Origin: Pedobacter panaciterrae
GTDB lineage: Bacteria; Bacteroidota; Bacteroidia; Sphingobacteriales; Sphingobacteriaceae
Assembly (NCBI RefSeq): GCF_013204795.1
Contig: NZ_JABMKW010000017.1
Location: forward strand, 868,001-932,000
Direction of reading: 5' to 3'
Length of the DNA: 64,000 nt
A program made the position numbers and the translations under genes. Shown here piece after piece: positions 1-6,880 of this stretch. The notes under the pieces are model-generated. The model was not told the origin of the DNA and made no database searches. It worked only from the letters and a program-made list of their open reading frames with translations. Each line of letters begins with the position of its first letter. Within the stretch, counting starts at the first letter, position 1.

Positions 1-624
1 TTTGAGGTGATGGTGAATGGGATGGATAAAGATCAGTTCCTGAAGTTCAGAATGTCGCTGTTACCAGCAAGTGGTTTTCAATCTGGTCAATACCGAATGA
101 TAGAAATTTGCGCAACTGATTTTATCAGGCTGGTTGACAAAAGCAAAAGAGAAGAACTTGCAGATAAGAGCGTTGAAGAGCAATTTGAATTCATTTACTG
201 GAAGTTTGGGGCTACAGAATTGGCCAGCGGTAAACAGACGCTTACTTTAAAGCAATTTATAAACAAGTATGCTGCGCAGTTCCTGCAATTGGTAAAGGAC
301 AGGAAAGAGACTAATTTTTCGGCCTTATACCATAAGCTGTTAAAAGAGGGGCATGATGTTTCTGCTTTGGCAGATGAGCTTAGAAAGCTTGATTTATATG
401 TGAATGTGGAGTGGCCATTGTCTCATTATAAATCTGCGGTCAGGTATTTGGAGAGAGATCCTGTAGATATTGCAGCTACCGGTGGCACCAACTGGCAGAA
501 GTATTTACCTCCACGTTTTCAGAAAAGAATTTTCTATCCTTTCCTTTGGACAGAAGATCAAATGGAGGAATGGGGCAAGGGTTGGGTGCTTAGTGTATTG
601 AAAACACTTAGAAATGAGGCGTAA
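1..624 (+). CDS. kynA: Tryptophan 2,3-dioxygenase, C-terminal part (cut by window start)
   Basis: Heme dioxygenase that opens the indole ring of L-tryptophan to N-formylkynurenine, the first step of the kynurenine pathway. The frame is open to the left edge, and about 205 residues are visible where Bacteroidota members of the family usually have roughly 300 or more, so the N-terminus lies outside the window. Counting from the GTG at 7, the substrate-pocket signature PASGFQS is at 20-26, the probable heme-ligand His is H140 in WPLSHYKSA, and the family's GTGGS-type loop appears as ATGGTNW at about 157. Start codons at 7-10 are unlikely to be real. The next gene, ilvE, starts 78 bp downstream and seems to have its own promoter. 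Confidence 0.85.
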   Translation, partial: FEVMVNGMDKDQFLKFRMSLLPASGFQSGQYRMIEICATDFIRLVDKSKREELADKSVEEQFEFIYWKFGATELASGKQTLTLKQFINKYAAQFLQLVKDRKETNFSALYHKLLKEGHDVSALADELRKLDLYVNVEWPLSHYKSAVRYLERDPVDIAATGGTNWQKYLPPRFQKRIFYPFLWTEDQMEEWGKGWVLSVLKTLRNEA

Positions 625-672
625 ACATTGTCAAAATCCAAAATAATAAAGAATAAACAAGGCTTTTTTTAT

Positions 673-680
673 TAAATTTG
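673..680 (+). promoter_or_regulatory. Candidate -7 promoter element of ilvE
   Basis: TAAATTTG matches the Bacteroidota sigma-factor -7 consensus TAnnTTTG exactly and lies 22 bases before the ilvE ATG, which would give a leader of about 19 nt. I do not see a TTTG -33 box at the usual spacing, so the call rests on the -7 element and position. Confidence 0.45.
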
Positions 681-702
681 CAGTAATAAAATACAAGTCA
701 AA

Positions 703-1767
703 ATGAACGAGACATTGGATATAACAGTAACCAAGACTGAGCAGACCAGATTAACAGTAACAGATTTTTCTCAATTACCTTTCGGAAAGGTGTTTTCCGA
801 TCACATGTTTATTGCAGAATACGAAAATGGTGAGTGGACGAACCTACAGGTATTACCTTACGGTCCGATTCTTATGAGCCCTGCAATTTCTGCCCTTCAC
901 TACGGACAGGCAATTTTTGAAGGTATGAAAGCTTATCGTTTAGCTGACGGAAAAGTCAGCGTTTTCAGAGCAGAAAAAAACTTTGAGCGTTTCAACAAAT
1001 CAGCAACACGTATGGCTATGCCAAGCATTCCTGAGGATATTTTTATGCAGGGAATTGCAGCGCTGATTGAGATTGATAATAAATGGGTCCCTAATCAGGA
1101 TGGTTATTCTTTATACATTCGTCCGGTGATGTTTGCTACAGATCCTTATTTAGGTGTTAAAGCATCTGACAAGTATACTTTTGCTTTATTAACTACACCA
1201 ACAGGTCCGTATTACAGCAAAGCCTTAAAAGTTAAAATTGAAACTGAATATACGCGTGCAGATGAAGGTGGTGTTGGTTACGCCAAAACCGCTGGAAATT
1301 ATGCTCGTTCTTTATATCCATTTGCAGAAGCTCAAAAAGAAGGCTTTGATCAGTTAATCTGGACAGATGCTGTTTCTCATGAGTTTATTGAAGAAGCAGG
1401 GACAGCTAATTTGATCTTCGTAATTGATGGCAAATTGGTAACACCTTCTGTAAGAAGCACTGTTTTAGATGGTGTAACACGTGATACAATTATCAAACTT
1501 GCAAAAAAAGCAGGCATTGAAGTTGAAGAAAGACGCGTTAGTGTAAAAGAAGTAATAGAAGGAATTGAAAACGGCAGATTGACTGATGCTTTTGCAGCGG
1601 GAACTGCAGCAACGGTAACTCCAATTGGAGAAATCGGATACCAAGGCCAGGTTTATAAGTTAACTGACCCTTCAACACGTACAGTTTCAGCAGGTATTGC
1701 TAAAACATTGAATGATATTCGTTACGGATTAGCTCCTGATGAATTCGGTTGGAACTGGATTGTATAA
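703..1767 (+). CDS. ilvE: Branched-chain amino acid aminotransferase
   Basis: Cytosolic PLP-dependent fold-type IV transaminase that interconverts leucine, isoleucine and valine with their 2-oxo acids, using glutamate/2-oxoglutarate. At 354 residues it has the length of the BCAT type II group. The PLP lysine is K195 in GYAKTAGNYA, and the conserved EEAGTAN segment that binds the cofactor follows at about 230. The N-terminal YGQAIFEGMKAYR block at about 67-79 is also typical. Branched-chain oxo acids feed iso-fatty-acid synthesis in this phylum, and a FabH lies at 40 kb, but nothing in the sequence links the two. It stands alone, with its own candidate promoter and a strong terminator. Confidence 0.96.
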   Translation: MNETLDITVTKTEQTRLTVTDFSQLPFGKVFSDHMFIAEYENGEWTNLQVLPYGPILMSPAISALHYGQAIFEGMKAYRLADGKVSVFRAEKNFERFNKSATRMAMPSIPEDIFMQGIAALIEIDNKWVPNQDGYSLYIRPVMFATDPYLGVKASDKYTFALLTTPTGPYYSKALKVKIETEYTRADEGGVGYAKTAGNYARSLYPFAEAQKEGFDQLIWTDAVSHEFIEEAGTANLIFVIDGKLVTPSVRSTVLDGVTRDTIIKLAKKAGIEVEERRVSVKEVIEGIENGRLTDAFAAGTAATVTPIGEIGYQGQVYKLTDPSTRTVSAGIAKTLNDIRYGLAPDEFGWNWIV

Positions 1768-1797
1768 TTGAAGATTAGTACTTGTTTAAAATTATAT

Positions 1798-1824
1798 AGC
1801 GCCCTTTTTAAGGGCGCTTTTTTT
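1798..1824 (+). terminator. Rho-independent terminator after ilvE
   Basis: Arms AGCGCCCTT and AAGGGCGCT form a perfect 9-bp stem with a 3-nt loop, followed by a run of T. It starts 30 bp after the ilvE stop codon. Confidence 0.9.
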
Positions 1825-1832
1825 ATACCAAC

Positions 1833-1870
1833 GCCGTCATCTCCTTTGGTTAATCAAAGGAGATGACGGC
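1833..1870. repeat. Perfect 16-bp inverted repeat, intergenic
   Basis: Arms GCCGTCATCTCCTTTG and CAAAGGAGATGACGGC are exact complements around the 6-nt loop GTTAAT. There is no T-run on either side, and the ilvE terminator already lies just upstream, so a second terminator is not needed. It may be a dispersed palindromic (REP-like) element or an RNA hairpin. Confidence 0.7.
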
Positions 1871-2006
1871 TGCTTTAGCAGAGCCTTAAAACATTCCAAA
1901 TTGGGATAGGATACAACTTTAAATAGAAGATTTTTCGTAAAGTACTTATACTTTAGTAATTTCCGCGGCGCTAAGGCGCAATTCAATATCAACAGGATCT
2001 TATAGC

Positions 2007-4124
2007 ATGAAAAAAATACTACTTATTTGTTTAGCGATGTCATTATTTATTATCAAATCAGAGGCTCAACTCAAAAAACTTTCACAACAACAAATCTTTG
2101 GTGGCCAGCCCTCGCTTACTAAATCTATAAATATAGTCAACGGATGGAGTGATGATAACCATTACATTGAGATGGACACCAAGGATCATAACTTATATGC
2201 AGTAGATGTTAAATCGGGCCAAAGAACGCCGTATACTCCACCGCCAAAAAGTAATGTAAATCTATCTGTTAAAAACAATGATGTTTACATACAATACGGG
2301 CAGGATGAACCAAAACGCTTAACAAATGATAAAGACGAGGAGAAGAACCCTACCCTATCTCCTGATGGAAAGCATGTAGCATTTACCCGAAATAACGATC
2401 TGTATTCAGTTGATGTTGAAACAGGAAAAGAGATCAGATATACAAATGATGGAACTGATGTAATTTATAATGGTTGGTCGTCGTGGGTGTATTACGAAGA
2501 AATTCTTGGCAGATCTACCAATTACAAAGCCTTCTGGTGGTCGCCGGATAGTAAGAACATTGCATTTATGCGTTTTGACGATACCAAGGTTCCCATGTTT
2601 CCAATTAATGGATCAACCGGGCAACATGGGTATACAGAAAAAACACGCTATCCAAAAGCTGGCGACCCTAATCCGGAAGTAAAAGTAGGATTTGTCCCTG
2701 TAAACGGAGGTTCTATTGTATGGGCCGACTTTAACGAAAAAGATGATCAATACTTTGGCACTCCTTACTGGAGTTTTGATGGCAGTAATTTAATGGTACA
2801 ATGGATGAACCGCGGACAGGATAACTTAAAATTTTATTCAGTAAACCCTACCAATGGTTCTAAAAAAGAAATCTACGACGAGAAACAGTCTTCTTGGGTA
2901 GATTTAGATTACGATGGGCGCATAGAATATCTTCAAGATAAAAAACACTATATCCTTAAAAGTGATAAAACAGGATGGGCACATTTTTATTTATACACGT
3001 TAGATGGGAAACTGGTAAATCCACTAACCAGCGGCAAATGGCAGGTTACTGATCTTGTTCATGTAGATGAGAAAAATAAGGTTGTTTACTTTATGGCTCG
3101 TAAAGAAGCATCTACGAGAACAGATTTTTATAGTGTAGGCTACAATGGCAAGAACTTAAAACGATTGTCATTTGGGGATTATTCTCATCAGGTAATGATG
3201 TCGCCCAATGGTTCTTATTTCATTAGCACTTATTCCAATGTTTCTACCCCTACTAAAAGAACATTATTAAACAATAAAGGGAAGATCATTAAAGAACTTG
3301 GCGACACTAAATCTGATGATTTTGCACAGTTCAACTATGGTAAAACAGAAATGATTACTATCCCTACTGATGATGGCTATAATTTACCAGCTGTAATAAC
3401 CTACCCTACTGATTTTGATCAGAATAAAAAGTATCCGGTAGTGATGAGTATTTATGGCGGGCCAAATGCAGGCAACGTAAGCAATACCTGGAAAGGAATT
3501 GGCGGACAATGGTGGGCAAATGAAGGGATCGTACAGATTTCTGTAGATCACCGCGCATCAGGACAATTTGGTAAGGAAGGCGTTGCTTTAATGCACCGCA
3601 ACCTGGGTAAGTGGGAAATGCAGGATTATACTACTGCTGCAAGATGGTTAAAAGCCAAATCATGGGTTGACAATAAGAAACTACTGATTACAGGTCATAG
3701 CTACGGCGGTTATATGACTTGCCTTGCCCTTACTAAAGGAGCCGACGATTTTGATTTCGGATACGCGGGAGCACCCGTTACCAGCTGGGAGCTTTACGAT
3801 TCTCATTATACAGAGCGTTTTATGGATACGCCTAAAGAAAACCCTGAGGGTTACAAAGATGGTTCTGTTTTAACCTATGTAAACAATTATAAAGGATTAT
3901 TGAGGATTATGCATGGTGATATGGATGACAATGTGCATATGCAGAATACGATACAACTTATAGATAAGCTTCAAAATGCGAATAAACATTTTGAGTTGAT
4001 GATCTATCCGGGTGGAAGACATGGATGGGGAGGTGTAAAATCTGCTCATGATAAAGCTGAGCGTTTCCGCTTTTACTATCAAAACCTATTGAACAAGCCT
4101 GTACCAGAAGAGTTACTTAAATAG
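2007..4124 (+). CDS. S9 family dipeptidyl peptidase IV-type serine peptidase
   Basis: Exported prolyl peptidase that would release dipeptides from peptide N-termini in the periplasm or at the cell surface. Residues 1-21 form a signal peptide ending in SEAQ. An N-terminal beta-propeller (about 40-440) contains the DPP-IV block WVYYEEILGRS with the paired glutamates that bind the substrate N-terminus. The C-terminal alpha/beta hydrolase holds the nucleophile S565 in GHSYGGY, the Asp at about 640 in HGDMDDNVH and H672 in GGRHGWGG. The 705-residue length is normal for bacterial DPP-IV. The GH16 gene follows after 25 bp and may be co-transcribed. Confidence 0.93.
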   Translation: MKKILLICLAMSLFIIKSEAQLKKLSQQQIFGGQPSLTKSINIVNGWSDDNHYIEMDTKDHNLYAVDVKSGQRTPYTPPPKSNVNLSVKNNDVYIQYGQDEPKRLTNDKDEEKNPTLSPDGKHVAFTRNNDLYSVDVETGKEIRYTNDGTDVIYNGWSSWVYYEEILGRSTNYKAFWWSPDSKNIAFMRFDDTKVPMFPINGSTGQHGYTEKTRYPKAGDPNPEVKVGFVPVNGGSIVWADFNEKDDQYFGTPYWSFDGSNLMVQWMNRGQDNLKFYSVNPTNGSKKEIYDEKQSSWVDLDYDGRIEYLQDKKHYILKSDKTGWAHFYLYTLDGKLVNPLTSGKWQVTDLVHVDEKNKVVYFMARKEASTRTDFYSVGYNGKNLKRLSFGDYSHQVMMSPNGSYFISTYSNVSTPTKRTLLNNKGKIIKELGDTKSDDFAQFNYGKTEMITIPTDDGYNLPAVITYPTDFDQNKKYPVVMSIYGGPNAGNVSNTWKGIGGQWWANEGIVQISVDHRASGQFGKEGVALMHRNLGKWEMQDYTTAARWLKAKSWVDNKKLLITGHSYGGYMTCLALTKGADDFDFGYAGAPVTSWELYDSHYTERFMDTPKENPEGYKDGSVLTYVNNYKGLLRIMHGDMDDNVHMQNTIQLIDKLQNANKHFELMIYPGGRHGWGGVKSAHDKAERFRFYYQNLLNKPVPEELLK

Positions 4125-4149
4125 CGCTAAATATTTATCACCTTTAGTT

Positions 4150-4956
4150 ATGAAAGCATTTAACTGTTTAATTGGAGCATTGCTAATGTCTGCCCTTTCT
4201 GGTATGGCTCAAACTAAATCTATGCCTATGGAAAAAGGCAAGACGTTGATATGGAGTGATGAATTCAACTATAAAGGCCTTCCCGATTCTACAAAATGGG
4301 ACTACGAGGAAGGCTTTGTAAGAAACCGTGAGAAACAGTTCTATACACGTGCCAGATTAAAAAATTGCTATGTTAAGCGTGGCAAGCTTGTGATTAAATC
4401 ACTAAAGGAAAAATATAAGGATGCCGATTATACTTCGGCAAGTATTAACACACTTGGAAAACAGCACTTTGACGGAAACATCCGTGTTGAAATAAGAGCA
4501 AAGATCCCATCGGGAAAGGGCATATGGCCTGCCCTTTGGATGATGGGATCAAATATAAAGCAGGTGGGCTGGCCTAAATGTGTAGAATTTGATATTATGG
4601 AGTTTGTAGGTCATACGCCTTCAACTATTCACGGAACCCTCCATTGGGCTGATAGTGGGTTGAAAGATCCTAATGGCCATAAAAGCAGCGGCGCCAATGT
4701 AAAGATGGATGATGTGCATAAAAAATACCATGTTTATGGTTTGGAGCGCAAGGGTGATAGTGTAAAGGTTTTTATAGACGACAAGTATTATTTCAGCATG
4801 TCGGCCCCGGCTACAGCGTACAAAGATTCGTTTACCTCTCCGCTATATCTTTTGATGAATACCGCGATTGGCGGCGAATGGGGCGGAGATATTGATGATT
4901 CTATATTTGCTCAAAAGTTCTATGTTGATTATGTGCGCGTTTACAAATTAGATTAA
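4150..4956 (+). CDS. Secreted glycoside hydrolase family 16 (beta-glucanase type)
   Basis: Retaining endo-glycanase with a jelly-roll fold, probably acting on beta-1,3 or mixed-linked glucans outside the cytoplasm. The signal peptide is residues 1-20 (ending SGMAQ). The GH16 active-site signature ExDxxE is present as E146-F-D148-I-M-E151 (nucleophile E146, acid/base E151), preceded by the substrate-cleft block GIWPALWMMG. At 268 residues it is a single catalytic domain with no carbohydrate-binding module. No SusC/D pair is adjacent, so it is not a standard polysaccharide-utilisation locus. The exact glycan cannot be read from sequence. Confidence 0.92.
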   Translation: MKAFNCLIGALLMSALSGMAQTKSMPMEKGKTLIWSDEFNYKGLPDSTKWDYEEGFVRNREKQFYTRARLKNCYVKRGKLVIKSLKEKYKDADYTSASINTLGKQHFDGNIRVEIRAKIPSGKGIWPALWMMGSNIKQVGWPKCVEFDIMEFVGHTPSTIHGTLHWADSGLKDPNGHKSSGANVKMDDVHKKYHVYGLERKGDSVKVFIDDKYYFSMSAPATAYKDSFTSPLYLLMNTAIGGEWGGDIDDSIFAQKFYVDYVRVYKLD

Positions 4957-4986
4957 GATTATGCCTTAAGATGACGCCTCTTTAAT

Positions 4987-5010
4987 TTAACATTAGCTTA
5001 ATACTGTATG
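4987..5010 (+). promoter_or_regulatory. TTAACA-N5-TTAATA repeat upstream of the TPR regulator
   Basis: TTAACA at 4987 and TTAATA at 4998 lie in an 11-bp period and are followed by CTGTATG at 5004. Both motif types recur in the array in front of the receptor/phytase operon. Possible response-regulator site. Only two copies, in an AT-rich leader, so chance is a real alternative. Confidence 0.3.
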
Positions 5011-5025
5011 TTTTACTTTTAAAGG

Positions 5026-6621
5026 GTGAAGAAACTTACCTTAAATAGTATAACAATAGGTTTAATTCTGTTTTGTTTTTCATTACCTGTTTTTGCGGTT
5101 TACAATCAGGCTCAGGGAAAAAATGATATAGGTACACTGATTAAGAAAGACCCCAACTCTGCGTTTATAAAAATAAAGGGGTTGTTAAATACAGCGTTAA
5201 AACAGAATGACCTGATCTCTGCTGCAAAATATTATCAATATTTTGGCGAGATCTTTTATCATCAGGCAGCCTATTCGCAGGCAGTAAATTATTTTTACAA
5301 GGCAGACCGCATATTTAGAAACCATAATGATCAGGCTAACCTGGCTGAAAACCTGAATAAAATTGGGGATGCTTATTACTACAGCAGGCAATATAAAACA
5401 GCGCTGACTAAATTTCAGGAGGCCTTAAATATCTATATAAAGATAGGCAACAGGTCAGGCATGGCGGAATGTTATGGACTTATTGGTCAGACCTATGAGA
5501 AAAGCAGTAAGTACGAAAGTGCAATGAAATATCAGCAGCTGGCACTTACGGCCTATAAAAAGGAAAAGAATCAAACCGGCATTGCAAAGATCTATGAGAA
5601 CCTTGGTAGTATTTATGAAGACAAACTGCATCTTGATTCGGCCCTCAAGTACTATTCATTGTCTCTAAAACTAAACAAGGCCGCGGCAAATGATCTTGCC
5701 CAAATAGAGATTGTAAACAACATTGGCGACGTTTACAGAAAAACAGGCAGGTACCCTGAAGCAATGCGTTATACGCGCAAAGCGGAACATATGGCCTTAA
5801 TCATGAATGATCAATATCAGCTTAGCAGTGCCTACAGGGACCTATCGAAAACATTTGATCTTATTAAAAAGTATGATAGCGCCTATCACTACAGTGAACT
5901 AAGCCGCAATATCTTCCTGAAGATCTATACGGCTGACAATACCAAGCAGCTGGCCCTATTACAAACCTTATTTGAAATACAACAAAAGGACGATGCAATT
6001 GTAAGGTTTGAAAATGAGAGAAAGGCAAATCAGTATATCATTGTTGCAGTGATCCTGATCATCCTCTTACTGATTTTACTGGGTATAAGTACTATTAGCC
6101 GTCAACGTTTGAAACTTCGAAACGAACAGAAGCTTAACGAGCAGAACAACATGCTTTATGAAATCCAGAAGAATGCCATTAAAGCTGAGCTGGAACTTAA
6201 AAGCAAGGAACTGACCAGCAATACGCTCCATGTAATTCAAAGCAATCAGTTTCTGGAAGAACTAAAGGAAGAGATCTATGATATGATAAAGGATGAAAAA
6301 AGAGATCAGAAGAGACAGTTACAGCAAGTGATGCAGAAAATAAATCAAAACATTAATCATGACAGGCATTGGAAAGAATTCTCTACTTTATTTGAACAAA
6401 TTCACCAGGCTTTTTTTGACAATCTGAAAAGACATAGTGATGATTTAACAGCAAATGACATCCGTTTAGTAGCCCTTATTAAGATGAATTTAAGCTCAAA
6501 AGATATGGCTGTTATTTTTGGTATTTCCCAGGATAGTTTGCGTGTTGCACGTTACCGTTTACGTAAAAAACTGAATATTCCGCAAGGAGAAAACCTGAGT
6601 TCTTTTATACAGACACTATAA
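5026..6621 (+). CDS. TPR-repeat membrane protein with C-terminal helix-turn-helix (transcriptional regulator)
   Basis: Bacteroidota-type one-component regulator. A signal peptide (1-25) is followed by periplasmic TPR repeats (about 60-310), a single membrane helix at about 336-357, a long charged coiled coil (about 360-440) and a C-terminal LuxR-like HTH (about 475-525), where NLSSKDMAVIFGISQDSLRV looks like the recognition unit. The architecture would let an outside signal reach DNA on the cytoplasmic side, although a membrane-anchored DNA-binding domain is an inference. The start is GTG, chosen because the signal peptide begins right there. The next operon (TonB receptor to phytase) begins 260 bp downstream, making it a candidate target. 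No kinase domain is present. Confidence 0.82.
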   Translation: MKKLTLNSITIGLILFCFSLPVFAVYNQAQGKNDIGTLIKKDPNSAFIKIKGLLNTALKQNDLISAAKYYQYFGEIFYHQAAYSQAVNYFYKADRIFRNHNDQANLAENLNKIGDAYYYSRQYKTALTKFQEALNIYIKIGNRSGMAECYGLIGQTYEKSSKYESAMKYQQLALTAYKKEKNQTGIAKIYENLGSIYEDKLHLDSALKYYSLSLKLNKAAANDLAQIEIVNNIGDVYRKTGRYPEAMRYTRKAEHMALIMNDQYQLSSAYRDLSKTFDLIKKYDSAYHYSELSRNIFLKIYTADNTKQLALLQTLFEIQQKDDAIVRFENERKANQYIIVAVILIILLLILLGISTISRQRLKLRNEQKLNEQNNMLYEIQKNAIKAELELKSKELTSNTLHVIQSNQFLEELKEEIYDMIKDEKRDQKRQLQQVMQKINQNINHDRHWKEFSTLFEQIHQAFFDNLKRHSDDLTANDIRLVALIKMNLSSKDMAVIFGISQDSLRVARYRLRKKLNIPQGENLSSFIQTL

Positions 6622-6644
6622 CAAAAATCACGATTTCCGGAGGC

Positions 6645-6672
6645 TTAACAAACTGTTAACATAACGCTAACT
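6645..6672 (+). promoter_or_regulatory. PHO-box-like array TTAACA-N5-TTAACA-N5-CTAACT
   Basis: TTAACA at 6645-6650 and 6656-6661 and CTAACT at 6667-6672 lie in an exact 11-bp period. This has the form of the Bacillus PhoP box (TTAACA direct repeats about 5 nt apart). It lies 23 bp after the TPR regulator's stop and 209 bp before the receptor ATG. The identity of the binding protein is inference. Confidence 0.45.
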
Positions 6673-6734
6673 AAATGATAATGGCGATTTCGGTTACAAT
6701 CAAATACTTGACAATCAATATTTTAACAAAATAC

Positions 6735-6792
6735 TGTTCACGCTGTATCCGTTCTGTATACATCATTTGTAACGCTGTATACATTTTGTACA
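6735..6792 (+). promoter_or_regulatory. Phased CTGTATA repeat cluster upstream of the phytase-locus receptor
   Basis: CTGTATC (6743-6749) and CTGTATA (6754-6760) are spaced 7-4-7 as in the enterobacterial Pho box CTGTCAT-N4-CTGTCAT. A second pair, CTGTATA (6775-6781) and TTGTACA (6786-6792), has the same geometry. The ten bases CTGTATACAT occur twice exactly 21 bp apart (6754, 6775). TGTTCA at 6735 and TGTAAC at 6768 are further half-like copies. Confidence 0.5.
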
Positions 6793-6880
6793 CGCCTCAA
6801 TCATTAAACTCCATCACCTGGTTTGCACATTTGCCTCACGGTTTAAAAAACACTACCACCACAAACAAATTTTCAGGAAA

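Noticed and set aside
1943..1960. ACTTA-TACT-TTAGT upstream of the DPP-IV gene as another BlaI-type site
   Set aside because: The left arm has a mismatch (ACTTA instead of ACTAA), and the flanks do not match the other three sites.
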